NCBI RefSeq assembly: GCF_003075035.1
Contig: NZ_QCZE01000001.1
Location: 1,114,602 to 1,178,601 of the forward strand
Source: Zobellella maritima
GTDB lineage: Bacteria; Pseudomonadota; Gammaproteobacteria; Enterobacterales; Aeromonadaceae
Direction: 5' to 3'
DNA: 64,000 nucleotides
The notes under the pieces were generated by a model, which worked only from the letters and a program-made list of their open reading frames with translations, made no database searches and was not told where the DNA came from. A program made the translations under genes and the position numbers. This document shows, piece by piece, positions 44,130-53,789 of the stretch. Each line of letters opens with the position of its first letter. Position 1 is the stretch's first letter.

Positions 44130-44804
44130 ATGCTCCGTCTGATAAAACGATTATTGCTGTGGCTGGGTATCCTGTTACTGGCCGGTCCCGTGCTGGTGAC
44201 CATCGCCTATCGTGTGCTGCCCGTCCCCGTCACCCCACTGATGGTGATCCGCCTGTTTGAGGGCGAAGGCCTGCGCAAACACTGGCGCGGTCAGGACGCC
44301 ATTTCAAGCCACCTGAAAAAGGCGGTCATCGCCGCCGAAGACAATCGCTTTTGCCGTCATCACGGCTTTGACTGGCATGCATTCAGCGATGTACTGAGCG
44401 AGTTTCAGGCCCACGGCAAGCTGCGCGGCGGCAGCACCATCAGCATGCAAACCGCCAAGAATCTCTACCTCTGGCCCGGGCGAAGTTATACCCGCAAGGC
44501 CCTGGAAGCCGTCTACACGCCCCTGCTCGAACTGACTCTGCCCAAAGACAGGATCCTCACCCTCTATCTGAACATTGCCGAATGGGGGCCGGGTATTTAC
44601 GGGGCCGAGGCCGCGGCCCGCGCCTATTTCAATACCTCGGCCGCCAACCTGAGTCCCCACCAGGCGGCGCTGCTGGCGGTGGTGCTGCCCAACCCCAGGC
44701 GCTTCAATGCCGGCGCGCCCTCCGCCTATGTGCGGGGCCGGGCCGGTATCATTCAGCGTCGTATGGGTCAGTTGGGCCCTTTGTTGAATTGCATCAAGAC
44801 ATGA
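44130..44804 (+). CDS. mtgA: Monofunctional biosynthetic peptidoglycan transglycosylase MtgA
   Basis: 224 residues. N-terminal TM anchor (about 8-28) and a GT51 domain with [13 protein letters not shown] (catalytic Glu), [15 protein letters not shown] and [21 protein letters not shown]. Polymerises lipid II glycan strands. Length matches the family (E. coli 242). Confidence 0.95.
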   Translation: MLRLIKRLLLWLGILLLAGPVLVTIAYRVLPVPVTPLMVIRLFEGEGLRKHWRGQDAISSHLKKAVIAAEDNRFCRHHGFDWHAFSDVLSEFQAHGKLRGGSTISMQTAKNLYLWPGRSYTRKALEAVYTPLLELTLPKDRILTLYLNIAEWGPGIYGAEAAARAYFNTSAANLSPHQAALLAVVLPNPRRFNAGAPSAYVRGRAGIIQRRMGQLGPLLNCIKT

Positions 44805-44903
44805 TCAGGCCGTATTCTCGTCATAGTTCTGTCACAATCAGCCCTGACAGTGAGTAGATACCGGGCACCTTACCCAATACTTAAGAACAATAAAGGGACA
44901 AGC

Positions 44904-45656
44904 ATGACAAAAACCAATCTGATCTGCGATATCGACGGCGTTATCCTGCACAACAACGACCTGATCCCCGGCGCCGACTTCTTCGTCAAGCGGGTGCTGG
45001 AGCAGGAAATGAATCTGCTGTTCCTGACCAACTACCCGGCCCAGACCCCGAAAGATCTGCAAAACCGTTTTTACTCTGCCGGCATCCAGGTACCCGAAAG
45101 CTGTTTTTATACCTCGGCCATGGCTACCGCCGACTTCCTCAAGCGCCAGAGCGGCGAAAAGGCCTATGTCATCGGGGAAGGCGCCTTGATCCACGAGCTG
45201 TACAAGGCCGGCTTTACCATTACCGATATCGACCCGGATTTCGTGGTGGTGGGCGAGACCCGCAACTACAACTGGAGCATGATCCAAATGGCGGCCAAAT
45301 TCGTTGCCAACGGTGCCCGTTTTATCGCCACCAATCCGGACACCCACGGCCCACACATGCACCCAGCCTGTGGCGCCCTGTGCGCACCGATCGAGCGCAT
45401 GACCGGCAAGAAACCCTTCTATGTGGGCAAGCCCAGCGCCTGGATAGTCCGCGCCGCGCTTAATCATATGGATGCCCACTCGGAAAACACCCTGATCATC
45501 GGCGACAACCTGCGCACCGATATCCTGGCCGGCTTTCAGGCAGGTCTGGAAACCGTGCTGGTGCTGACCGGTGTCAGCCAGGTGCCGGATATTGACAAGA
45601 TGCCGTTCCGTCCCCAGCATATTTACAACTCCGTCGCCGACATCGACCTCTTCTAA
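44904..45656 (+). CDS. nagD: HAD-family nucleotide phosphatase NagD
   Basis: 250 residues. ICDIDGVILHNND (nucleophile Asp and general acid Asp), the cap segment, VGKPSAWIV and IIGDNLRTDILAG match NagD, a ribonucleotide monophosphatase/HAD-IIA protein. Start at 44904, MTKTNLIC; AAAGGGACA is upstream and the frame extends 18 codons before it. Confidence 0.93.
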   Translation: MTKTNLICDIDGVILHNNDLIPGADFFVKRVLEQEMNLLFLTNYPAQTPKDLQNRFYSAGIQVPESCFYTSAMATADFLKRQSGEKAYVIGEGALIHELYKAGFTITDIDPDFVVVGETRNYNWSMIQMAAKFVANGARFIATNPDTHGPHMHPACGALCAPIERMTGKKPFYVGKPSAWIVRAALNHMDAHSENTLIIGDNLRTDILAGFQAGLETVLVLTGVSQVPDIDKMPFRPQHIYNSVADIDLF

Positions 45657-45676
45657 CAACAAATACTGACTGGTTC

Positions 45677-47272
45677 ATGGATCCTATCTTTATCGCTATC
45701 GCCTTTGGCTGCGGCCTGGCCGTATATATGGTTAACCTACCGCCGCTGATTGGTTTTCTGGCAGCCGGCTTTGTGCTTAACGCCATGGGGTATGAAAGTA
45801 CCGCCGTGCTGGACACCCTCGCCAACCTGGGGGTCACCCTGCTGTTGTTCAGCATTGGCCTTAAACTCAACATCAAGACCCTGCTCAAGCGCGAGGTTTG
45901 GGGGACCGCCAGCGGTCATATCCTGCTCTCGACCGGGCTGTTCGCCCTGGTCCTGATGGCGGTGAAATGGGCCGGGCTCAGCCTGGCCCTGGAGCTGCAA
46001 TGGGACCAGGCGGTGCTGCTGGGCTTTGCCCTGAGTTTTTCCAGCACAGTATTTGCGGTCAAGGTGCTGGAAGAACGCAGTGACATGAACACCTTCTATG
46101 GCCGTATCGCCATCGGGGTACTGGTCATGCAGGACCTGTTCGCGGTGGCGTTTCTGACCTTCTCCACCGGCAAGATGCCCAGCCCTTGGGCGCTGTCGCT
46201 GCTGGTGCTGCTGCCGCTACTGCGCCCGCTGTTCTTCCGGGTGCTGGAGCGGGCGGGCCATGGTGAATTACAAATCCTGTTCGCCGTTTTCCTGGCGCTG
46301 GTGGTCGGCGTCGGCGGCTTCGAACTGGTCGGCATGAAGGGAGATCTGGGGGCTCTGGTGGTCGGCATGATGCTGGCTTCCCACCATAGTTCCTCCTCCC
46401 TCGCCAAATCGTTCTTCAATATGAAAGAGCTGTTCCTGGTGGCCTTTTTCCTCAATATCGGCCTCCAGGGCATGCCCACCACCGATACCCTGTGGCTGGC
46501 CGCCATCCTGCTGCTGGTCCTGCCGCTGAAGAGCCTGATTTATTACGTCTTTTACAACGGCTGTGGCCTGCGTATCCGCACCTCGCTGCTGGCCACCTTC
46601 AGCCTGACCAACTATTCGGAGTTCGGCCTGATCGTGGCGGCCCTGGCGGCAAAACAGGGCCTGCTCAGCAACGACTGGGTGATCGTCGCCTCGATCGCGC
46701 TTGCCGTCTCCTTTGTGGTTTCGGCCCCGCTCAACAGCCATAACGAAAACATCTACCGCAGCCTGATAGGCCGCTTCCGCCCCAGGGAGAAGCTGCGCCT
46801 GCATCCGGACGACATGCCCATCGAGCTGGGAGGTGCCAAGGTACTGATTGTCGGCATGGGGCGCATCGGCCAGGGCGCCTACATGGAGCTGGAGAAACAC
46901 TATCAAGGGAAGTTGCTGGGGATCGACAGCGACGAGAAGAAAATCGAGTTGTTGCAGGGACTGCAGCTCAACGTGATCAAGGGCGACGCCTCCGACTCGG
47001 ACTTCTGGGACAAGACCAATATCGGTGATCAACTGGAATATATCCTCCTGGCCATGCCCAATCACACCGGTAACCTCTATGCCCTGGAGCAGATCCACCA
47101 TACCGAATTCCAGGGCAAGGTGGCGGCCATCGTCCGCTTCCCCGACGAGGCCGCCGCCTTGCGCGAACTGGATATAGACGCCGTGTTCAACATCTATGAA
47201 GAGGCCGGCAGCGGCTTTGCCCGCCACGTGCTGAATAACCACGTTCCTTCCTCACCCACGGGGGCGGTGTAG
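45677..47272 (+). CDS. CPA2 cation:proton antiporter with TrkA-N domain (KefB/YbaL-like)
   Basis: 531 residues: about 12 TM helices to ~370 (LLLFSIGLKL, GFALSFSSTVFAVKVLEE, GVLVMQDLFAVAFL) followed by a Rossmann nucleotide-binding domain (VLIVGMGRIGQGAYMELEKH, ~390-500). Family members exchange K+ or Na+ for H+ and are gated by NAD(H) or glutathione adducts. No accessory KefF/G gene is adjacent. Start 20 bases after nagD. Confidence 0.9.
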   Translation: MDPIFIAIAFGCGLAVYMVNLPPLIGFLAAGFVLNAMGYESTAVLDTLANLGVTLLLFSIGLKLNIKTLLKREVWGTASGHILLSTGLFALVLMAVKWAGLSLALELQWDQAVLLGFALSFSSTVFAVKVLEERSDMNTFYGRIAIGVLVMQDLFAVAFLTFSTGKMPSPWALSLLVLLPLLRPLFFRVLERAGHGELQILFAVFLALVVGVGGFELVGMKGDLGALVVGMMLASHHSSSSLAKSFFNMKELFLVAFFLNIGLQGMPTTDTLWLAAILLLVLPLKSLIYYVFYNGCGLRIRTSLLATFSLTNYSEFGLIVAALAAKQGLLSNDWVIVASIALAVSFVVSAPLNSHNENIYRSLIGRFRPREKLRLHPDDMPIELGGAKVLIVGMGRIGQGAYMELEKHYQGKLLGIDSDEKKIELLQGLQLNVIKGDASDSDFWDKTNIGDQLEYILLAMPNHTGNLYALEQIHHTEFQGKVAAIVRFPDEAAALRELDIDAVFNIYEEAGSGFARHVLNNHVPSSPTGAV

Positions 47273-47407
47273 GGTCCCGTTACCCTTCCTCGATGGGCGG
47301 CAGCAGGGTTAACCCTAATATTTTCACCCTGGGCGAAAAATTAATTCGCTGTAAAAGCCAGGGCTGCAGGCGTATATCAGATGGATCTTTATCTAGGTCC
47401 GTTTGTC

Positions 47408-48040
47408 ATGTCCCTGAGCTGCCCTGCCCTGCCGATCCGAACTTCCCTCGATGCCCTGGTCGATGCGATTGCCGAACAAGGCATCGGGATTTTTCCCGAC
47501 TTTTTCGCGCCGTCACTGATTGACGCCTTGCGGGACGATGTGCATGCCCTGCCGCAGCACCGGCTGAGCCAGGCCGGCATTGGCCGGGAGCTGGCCCATC
47601 ATACCAACAGCCGCATCCGTACCGACAAGACCTGCTGGATTAACGGCCACAGCCGCCCCCAGCAGGACTATCTGGCGCTGATGGCCGAGATCCAGCAGCA
47701 GATGAACCGCCAGCTGTTTATGGGGCTGCAGGACTACGAATGCCACTACGCTCGGTATCAGGCCGGTGACTTCTACAAGAAACACCTGGATGCCTTCAGG
47801 GGTCGCAGTAACCGACGACTGACCACGGTCGCCTACCTGAACCCCGAGTGGCAGGCGCAGGATGGCGGCGAACTGCTGGTTTATGACCCACAAGGCAGGC
47901 ACCCCATCCTGCAGGTACTGCCCCAGGCCGGCACCCTGGTATGCTTTTTATCGGAGCGGTTTCCCCATGAGGTACTGCCCGCTAGGCGCACCCGACTCAG
48001 CATCGCCGGCTGGTTCAGGGTCGATGGCCCTCTCGGCTGA
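47408..48040 (+). CDS. 2-oxoglutarate/Fe(II)-dependent oxygenase
   Basis: About 210 residues of the 2OG-FeII_Oxy (prolyl-4-hydroxylase-like) fold. The Fe-binding HxD is in YKKHLDAF, the distal His in FPHEVLPA and the 2OG-binding Arg in RRTRLSIAGWF. A start nine codons earlier, 47381, is also possible; neither has a clear Shine-Dalgarno. Related to SM-20/PKHD-type enzymes; substrate unknown (protein or small molecule hydroxylation). Confidence 0.85.
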   Translation: MSLSCPALPIRTSLDALVDAIAEQGIGIFPDFFAPSLIDALRDDVHALPQHRLSQAGIGRELAHHTNSRIRTDKTCWINGHSRPQQDYLALMAEIQQQMNRQLFMGLQDYECHYARYQAGDFYKKHLDAFRGRSNRRLTTVAYLNPEWQAQDGGELLVYDPQGRHPILQVLPQAGTLVCFLSERFPHEVLPARRTRLSIAGWFRVDGPLG

Positions 48041-48231
48041 ACATAAAATAAAAAAACATCAAAAAACAGCCTATGAAATATATGAATATCATTTAAATAG
48101 GGATCTTATTAAGGATTTATCATAAAGGTTCCTTTTTTTATAAATTTTCCATATTTCTGCTTTGCAAGCCCGGGGCACTCTGGCAACCTGAGTCTATGTT
48201 TTATAGATGATTCTGTGACAAGGACAGCCTC

Positions 48232-49896
48232 ATGTGCTCCATTTTCGGTATTCTCGAACTCAAGTCTGATCCCGGCGCGCTGCGCGCCCGCGCCCTCGAG
48301 CTTTCCAAGCTGTTGCGTCACCGCGGCCCCGACTGGTCCGGGGTCTACAGCAGCGATCATGCCATCCTGGTGCATGAACGACTGGCCATCGTCGGCCTGG
48401 ACAGCGGCGCCCAGCCCCTGTACAACACCGCCGGCACCCATGCCCTGGCGGTGAATGGCGAGATTTATAACCATAAAGAGCTGGAAGCCGAACTCACCTG
48501 CGGCTACCAGTTCCAGACCAAGTCGGACTGCGAAATCATCCTGGGGCTGTACCAGGAAAAGGGGCCCGAATTTCTCGACGACCTGAACGGCATCTTCGCC
48601 TTTGTACTGTACGACCAGGAGCAGGATGCCTACCTGATAGGCCGGGATCACATGGGTATCATCCCCCTCTATACCGGCCATGATGAAGACGGCAACTTCT
48701 ATGTGGCTTCGGAAATGAAGGCCCTGACGCCGGTGTGCAAGACCATAGAGGAATTTCCTCCCGGGCATTTGCTGTATAGCAAGGAAGGTCAGCCGCGCCG
48801 CTACTACAAGCGTGACTGGGAAAGCTATGACGCGGTCAAGGACAATACCTCCAGCGTGACCGAACTGCATGACGCCCTGACCGCTGCGGTCAAGCGCCAG
48901 CTGATGTGTGATGTGCCCTATGGCGTGCTGCTGTCCGGCGGGCTGGATTCCTCGGTGATCTCGGCCATTGCCAAGCAGTTTGCTTCTCGGCGCATCGAAG
49001 ATGACGAGCAGTCCGAAGCCTGGTGGCCCCAACTGCATTCCTTCGCCGTCGGCCTGGAAGGCGCCCCGGATCTGGTTGCCGCACGCAAGGTCGCCGACCA
49101 CCTGGGCACCATCCACCATGAGCTGCACTACACGGTGCAGGAAGGCCTGGATGCCCTGCGCGAGGTGATCTATCACCTGGAAACCTATGATGTCACCACC
49201 ATCCGCGCCTCCACCCCCATGTATCTGATGTCCCGGCGCATCAAGGCCATGGGCATCAAGATGGTGCTCTCCGGCGAAGGCTCAGATGAGCTGTTCGGCG
49301 GCTACCTGTATTTCCACAAGGCCCCCAACGCCCGGGAGTTTCACGAAGAAACCGTGCGCAAGCTGCAGGCGCTGCATATGTTCGACTGCCTGCGCGCCAA
49401 CAAGTCGATGGCCGCTTGGGGCGTTGAAGCCCGGGTACCCTTCCTCGACAAGGAATTCATGGATGTGGCCATGCGCCTCAACCCCGCCGACAAGATGTGC
49501 GGCAACGGCAAGATGGAAAAACATATTTTGCGTGAAGCCTTCAGCGATCTGCTGCCCCACGAAGTGGCCTGGCGCCAGAAGGAGCAGTTCTCCGATGGCG
49601 TCGGCTATTCCTGGATCGACAGCCTCAAGGAAATGGTAGAAGAGCAGGTTACCGATCAGATGATGGCGACAGCGGCGTTCCGCTTCCCGCTCAGCACCCC
49701 GACCACCAAGGAAGCCTATTACTACCGCTCGATTTTCGAGTCGCACTTCCCCCAGGAGTCCGCCGCCAAGTGTGTGCCTTCCGGTCCGTCCGTGGCCTGC
49801 TCCACCCCCACGGCATTGGAGTGGGACGAACAGTGGAAGAACATGGCCGATCCTTCCGGCCGGGCGGTCAAGGGCGTGCACAGCAAGTCCTACTGA
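48232..49896 (+). CDS. asnB: Asparagine synthase B (glutamine-hydrolysing)
   Basis: 554 residues. Cys2 (MCSIFGI) is the glutaminase nucleophile in the N-terminal class II amidotransferase domain (about 1-200), and VLLSGGLDSSVISA is the PP-loop of the synthetase domain. Makes asparagine from aspartate, glutamine and ATP. It is followed by a strong terminator. About 190 bases separate it from the upstream gene, with AT-rich sequence likely holding its promoter. Confidence 0.97.
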   Translation: MCSIFGILELKSDPGALRARALELSKLLRHRGPDWSGVYSSDHAILVHERLAIVGLDSGAQPLYNTAGTHALAVNGEIYNHKELEAELTCGYQFQTKSDCEIILGLYQEKGPEFLDDLNGIFAFVLYDQEQDAYLIGRDHMGIIPLYTGHDEDGNFYVASEMKALTPVCKTIEEFPPGHLLYSKEGQPRRYYKRDWESYDAVKDNTSSVTELHDALTAAVKRQLMCDVPYGVLLSGGLDSSVISAIAKQFASRRIEDDEQSEAWWPQLHSFAVGLEGAPDLVAARKVADHLGTIHHELHYTVQEGLDALREVIYHLETYDVTTIRASTPMYLMSRRIKAMGIKMVLSGEGSDELFGGYLYFHKAPNAREFHEETVRKLQALHMFDCLRANKSMAAWGVEARVPFLDKEFMDVAMRLNPADKMCGNGKMEKHILREAFSDLLPHEVAWRQKEQFSDGVGYSWIDSLKEMVEEQVTDQMMATAAFRFPLSTPTTKEAYYYRSIFESHFPQESAAKCVPSGPSVACSTPTALEWDEQWKNMADPSGRAVKGVHSKSY

Positions 49897-49913
49897 ATCT
49901 AAAAGCTGAAAGT

Positions 49914-49949
49914 AAAAATGGGCGTTCGAAAGAACGCCCATTTTTCCTG
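49914..49949 (+). terminator. Intrinsic terminator after asnB
   Basis: AAAAATGGGCGTTC-GAAA-GAACGCCCATTTTT, a 14-bp stem with a GAAA tetraloop and flanking A/T tracts, so probably works in both directions. Confidence 0.92.
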
Positions 49950-49971
49950 CTCAATTCCCGGCAGATACCCC

Positions 49972-50055
49972 TGTGGGAGGCGCGACCCCGCGGCGATATG
50001 GCTTAGGTCATTAAATATCCTTCGGATATTATCGCGCCGGGTCGACGCTCCCACA
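49972..50055. repeat. REP-like palindromic repeat, copy A
   Basis: TGTGGGAG at 49972 and CTCCCACA at 50048 face each other; between them lie CGACCCCGCGGCGATAT and an inner ATATCC-TTC-GGATAT hairpin. The whole can fold as a long imperfect hairpin. Similar sequences occur at 50111-50153, 53424-53570 and 53637-53725. Confidence 0.8.
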
Positions 50056-50110
50056 AGGGTCGCCCCTCCTACAGACAAAACCGACATTCGGCAGATACCC
50101 TTGTTACCAT

Positions 50111-50153
50111 TGTGGGAGGCCCGACCCCGCGGCGATATGGCCAAAGGCCATCA
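50111..50153. repeat. REP-like repeat, partial copy B
   Basis: TGTGGGAGGCCCGACCCCG with CGGCGATATGGCC matches the left half of copy A; the right half is missing. It is preceded by the same CGGCAGATACC motif as copy A. Confidence 0.7.
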
Positions 50154-50180
50154 ACATACTGGCATCGCTGCTACCGTCCC

Positions 50181-50795
50181 TCAATCCCAGTCGTCTTCAT
50201 CTTCATCATCCTCTCCCGGCGCCGGGCGGGTTTCTACCACAGGAGGCGCCAGCACCGATACCGCCGCCAACAGGGATTTACGGTGCTGCCAGTTACCCAC
50301 AAAACCGAAGCGGTAACGGTCATCTTCCAGCTGGAATCTGTCTTCCACCTGAGAGCCCAGAGTCTGACTGAGCAATGCCAGCTCCGGCTCGGACAGAGAC
50401 AAATCCAAGGTAAAGGCAATGATGGCGCCGTCATGGCCCGGCAACTTGCCCTTGTCCACCGCCCTCACCCTGTCTCTGGGTACGGCCACCGCTTCTCCTT
50501 TCACACCGTTGATGATGTAGAGCCGCTCCCGATCAAACGCCAGGTTGGTCAGCCGTCGCCGGCTCCAACTGGCCGGCCACAGGCTGAGCAACAGCACTGT
50601 GCCGCCGAATATTACCCCCACCCAGTGGATCAGGCCAAAACCGGCCTGACCATAGTAGAAAGCCGCCGCTACCGCCGTCAGGCTGGCTAACAGCACCAGG
50701 CTGTGGGTCAGGTAAAAGCGCAACCGGGGCGGACGCGAAACAAAGTCGAGCGGACGCGCCAGCACCTCATCCAGCGGTAAAGGACGAACTGTCAT
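50181..50795 (-). CDS. Hypothetical membrane protein, ~204 aa
   Basis: Two TM segments (about 30-52 and 57-77), then a soluble domain ending in an acidic tail (EDDEDEDDWD). Unknown family; the PH-like pattern AFDRERLYIINGVKGEAVAVPRD after the helices resembles YdbT/DUF3093-type bacterial PH domains. Start MTVRPLPLDE at 50795; four codons more are possible. It sits alone between a REP region and mepA, which is divergent. Confidence 0.65.
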   Translation of the reverse strand: MTVRPLPLDEVLARPLDFVSRPPRLRFYLTHSLVLLASLTAVAAAFYYGQAGFGLIHWVGVIFGGTVLLLSLWPASWSRRRLTNLAFDRERLYIINGVKGEAVAVPRDRVRAVDKGKLPGHDGAIIAFTLDLSLSEPELALLSQTLGSQVEDRFQLEDDRYRFGFVGNWQHRKSLLAAVSVLAPPVVETRPAPGEDDEDEDDWD

Positions 50796-50912
50796 GATCT
50801 TTCTCATCTGTATCCAAAACGCCTACCCTAACAAAATTATGATCGTGCATAAATTAAAAGCCGGCGGCATGATGCTGGAGTAAACAGTTGGTGGCAACAC
50901 ACGGAGGAGAAC

Positions 50913-51674
50913 ATGAGGCGGGGTCTGTTCATTGTAATGTTGTGGCTGCCCATGGCCGCCTGGGGCCAGGCGGTGGGCGAATATGCCGCCGGCTGTCAGT
51001 ATAATGCCAGCGCCCTGCCGGACAGAGGGCCGGGCTACTATGTCATTCGGCACCAGCAGGCCCGCTACTATGGGCAGCCCGAGATGATCAACTACCTGCA
51101 GGAGCTGGGTAAAAAAGTCGTCAGCGCCGGGCTTCCCCCCATGCTGGTGGCCGATATCGCAAAACGCCAGGGCGGCCCCTTCGCCTATGGTCATCGCAGC
51201 CATCAAACCGGACTGGATGCGGATATCTGGCTGCGCAGTCCGCCCCCCGTTCCCGACAGCGAACGGCTTGCAACCATCAGCGCCGTGGACATGGTGGATC
51301 ACCGCGGCTATTACCTGACCGCCGCCTTTACCGACAACCAGCGCCAACTGATTGCCCTAGCGGCACAGGACGAGCGGGTCAGCCGGGTGTTTGTTCACCC
51401 CTTGATCAAACAGGCGATGTGCCGGACTTATGGAAATGCGGATTGGCTGGGCAGGATCCGTCCCTGGTTTGGGCACTCCAGCCATTTCCATGTTCGCCTG
51501 CACTGCCCCGAAGGACACCGCGATTGTGTGCCACAGGCTCCTGTCCCCAAGGGTAGCGGTTGTGGCAGCGAGCTGGCCGGGTGGCTGCGCGACCGGGCCG
51601 GCGAAATAACCGTGACCGCCACTGCGCCCTGGCGTCCCCGATTACCCAGGGCCTGTATCGGCCGGGTCGAATAA
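50913..51674 (+). CDS. mepA: Penicillin-insensitive murein endopeptidase MepA
   Basis: 253 residues, signal peptide (MRRGLFIVMLWLPMAAWGQA), LAS-type metallopeptidase. Metal ligands are in GHRSHQTGLDADIW and the HxH of GHSSHFHVRLHC. Cuts D-Ala-meso-DAP cross-links in the periplasm. E. coli MepA is about 274. GGAG upstream of the ATG. Convergent with glpD. Confidence 0.93.
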   Translation: MRRGLFIVMLWLPMAAWGQAVGEYAAGCQYNASALPDRGPGYYVIRHQQARYYGQPEMINYLQELGKKVVSAGLPPMLVADIAKRQGGPFAYGHRSHQTGLDADIWLRSPPPVPDSERLATISAVDMVDHRGYYLTAAFTDNQRQLIALAAQDERVSRVFVHPLIKQAMCRTYGNADWLGRIRPWFGHSSHFHVRLHCPEGHRDCVPQAPVPKGSGCGSELAGWLRDRAGEITVTATAPWRPRLPRACIGRVE

Positions 51675-51707
51675 TGCTATTTAACATAACACCAGTGGAC
51701 GCGAAAG

Positions 51708-53231
51708 CTAGGCGCGCAGGGCCTGGGTGGGCTGCTGACGTCCGTTACGGCGGTGAGCCATATAGGTCTCCAGCTGGGCAACCTGCCCGGCATCCAGCTC
51801 GATCCCCATCTTGGTGCGCCGCCATAGCACGTCTTCCGGATAGAGGGCCCATTCATGGTCCATCAGGTAATCCACCTCCGCCTGCCACAGGCGCGGATGA
51901 AAATACTGCCCCAGCTCCTCCGGCGCCTTTGCCTGGCCGAGCCAGTCCCAGGCATTCAGGCCATAGCGCGCTATGATCAGTCCCGCCCAGCCGGCATCAA
52001 GCCAGGGATAGTCGTGCATTAGCTTGGCCTGCAGCGCCGCCCTGCTGCCGCTGAACTCGCCGCCCAGCAGGGTGGCATTCCGGGTCCAGGCCGGCCCCAT
52101 CCGGGGAAAGTAGGGCGTTAATTTGCCGAGCGCCGACTCCGCCAACTTGCGGTAGGTGGTCAACTTACCGCCGAACACCGACAGCAGCGGCAAGGCTCCC
52201 GCCTTGTCTTCCAGCTCCAGGGTGTAATCCCGGGTAATGGCCTGGGGCGAGTCGGACTCGTCATCACAGAGCGGACGCACCCCGGAGTAGCTCCACACCA
52301 CCTGCTCCGGGGTCAGCTCTCCCTTAAAGTGTCGATTGACAACCTTGCACAGATAGTCGACCTCGTCCGGAGTGATGGCCACATCCCGGGGATCTCCCTG
52401 ATATTCCACATCAGTAGTACCGATCAGGGAGTATTTGTCCAGATAGGGAATAACAAACACGATACGGTTATCTTCGTTCTGCAGAATATAGGACTGGGGC
52501 TCGTTATGGATACGTGGCACTACGATATGGCTGCCTTTCACCAGGCGAATATTGCGCGGCGAACGGCTGTGCAGGCCATTGTCGAAGAACTGTTTTACCC
52601 AGGGCCCGGCGGCATTGACCAGCGCCTTGGCAGTCACCTGTCGCTGCTCCCCGCTCAGCTCGTCTTTTACCGTCACCCGCCAGCGGCCATGCTGCCGTTC
52701 GGCACCAATACAGGGGGTGCGGGTATGAATATGGGCTCCATGGCTGGCGGCTAAACGGGCATTGAGGGTCACCAGTCGCGCATCGTCGACCCAGGCATCG
52801 GAATATTCAAACCCCTTGGTAATGTCGTCGAGCAGCGGACCGGTACCATCGAACTTGAGGCCATGGGAACCGGGCAGGGTCGCCCGTTTGGCCAGGTGAT
52901 CGTACAAGAACAGGCCGATACGGATCATCCAGGCCGGCCTGAGATGGGGCCTGTGAGGTAACCGGAAACGCATGGGGCTGATGATATGGGGGGCCATTTT
53001 CAGCAACACCTCCCGTTCGGCGAGGGCTTCCTTTACCAATCTGAATTCATAATGCTCCAGATAACGCAGGCCGCCATGGATCAATTTGGAGCTATTGGAA
53101 GACGTTGCACTGGCCAGATCCTGAGCTTCAAACAAGGCCACTTTCAGCCCCCGCCCGGCGGCATCGGCCGCGATGCCCACCCCGTTGATACCACCACCTA
53201 TGACCACCAGATCAAAATCATTGACGCTCAT
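51708..53231 (-). CDS. glpD: Aerobic glycerol-3-phosphate dehydrogenase GlpD
   Basis: 507 residues. N-terminal FAD Rossmann motif (VIGGGINGVGIAADAAGRGL), SSKLIHGGLRYLEH and VFGGKLTTYRKLAE are typical. Oxidises glycerol-3-phosphate to DHAP at the membrane, feeding electrons to quinone. AAGGAG upstream of the ATG. GlpR-like operators sit just upstream. Same strand as glpR but about 560 bases away. Confidence 0.96.
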   Translation of the reverse strand: MSVNDFDLVVIGGGINGVGIAADAAGRGLKVALFEAQDLASATSSNSSKLIHGGLRYLEHYEFRLVKEALAEREVLLKMAPHIISPMRFRLPHRPHLRPAWMIRIGLFLYDHLAKRATLPGSHGLKFDGTGPLLDDITKGFEYSDAWVDDARLVTLNARLAASHGAHIHTRTPCIGAERQHGRWRVTVKDELSGEQRQVTAKALVNAAGPWVKQFFDNGLHSRSPRNIRLVKGSHIVVPRIHNEPQSYILQNEDNRIVFVIPYLDKYSLIGTTDVEYQGDPRDVAITPDEVDYLCKVVNRHFKGELTPEQVVWSYSGVRPLCDDESDSPQAITRDYTLELEDKAGALPLLSVFGGKLTTYRKLAESALGKLTPYFPRMGPAWTRNATLLGGEFSGSRAALQAKLMHDYPWLDAGWAGLIIARYGLNAWDWLGQAKAPEELGQYFHPRLWQAEVDYLMDHEWALYPEDVLWRRTKMGIELDAGQVAQLETYMAHRRNGRQQPTQALRA

Positions 53232-53246
53232 ACGAAACCCACTCCT

Positions 53247-53281
53247 TTCGATAATGTTCTTTTATATTCGCAAACGAACAT
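53247..53281 (-). promoter_or_regulatory. GlpR operator-like sites upstream of glpD
   Basis: Minus strand ATGTTCGTTTGCGAATAT at 53264-53281 is close to the GlpR consensus (ATGTTCG..CGAACAT). A poorer TTCGATAA-type half site lies at 53247-53256. Expected repression of glpD when glycerol-3-phosphate is low. Confidence 0.7.
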
Positions 53282-53423
53282 TACTGTATCTTCTTTAAGC
53301 ATAGCTGCCAAGTTCGGAATGAAAGAATTTTAAAAACAGGGTAAACAGAGTATGGGGTTAAACGCACAAAGGGCCATTGTGAGAGGGATGACCCCGCCAT
53401 GCTGAGCTGAAGAAGGAAAGTAT

Positions 53424-53570
53424 TAGATGGCCTCCCACAACTCGCCGCGGGGTCGCGCCTCCCACTGATAATCTGCCGGGGATTGGGGGGTATTGTAGGA
53501 GCGTCGACCCCGCCGCGATAATATCCGCAGGATATTTAAAGCCCTGAGCCATATCGCCCCGGCCTAACAC
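53424..53570. repeat. REP-like repeats, copy C
   Basis: Two back-to-back elements: GGCCTCCCACAACTCGCCGC with GGGTCGCGCCTCCCACTG, then TGTAGGAGCGTCGACCCCG with ATAATATCCGCAGGATAT and GAGCCATATCGCCCC. Same family as copy A, in the opposite arrangement. Confidence 0.75.
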
Positions 53571-53636
53571 ACACCTGTAACCGGTGAATATACCCGAGTT
53601 AGTTGGCAGGGCTTCATCGGCCCTGAGTCGGATTTG

Positions 53637-53725
53637 CTGTAGGAGCGTCGACCCCGGCGCGATAATATATCCGCAGGATATTTAATGGCCCGGGCCTTAT
53701 CGACCCGGCCTCGCACCTACCTGAA
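53637..53725. repeat. REP-like repeat, copy D
   Basis: TGTAGGAGCGTCGACCCCGG ... ATATCCGCAGGATATTTAAT ... GACCCGGCCTCGCACCTAC. Nearly identical to the second half of copy C, ~115 bases away. Confidence 0.75.
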
Positions 53726-53789
53726 ACTGGTGAAAATATTTAATGGCCTAGCGGCCAACTCGCCCCTTGGTCGGGCCTGCTACTGGGTG

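Larger units (their letters stand above)
53282..53789. other. 508-bp region between glpD and glpR with REP-like repeats
   Basis: No gene is found. The left 60 bases belong to the glpD promoter area; from 53424 to about 53785 it is mostly REP-like repeat sequence (copies C and D). Confidence 0.75.
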
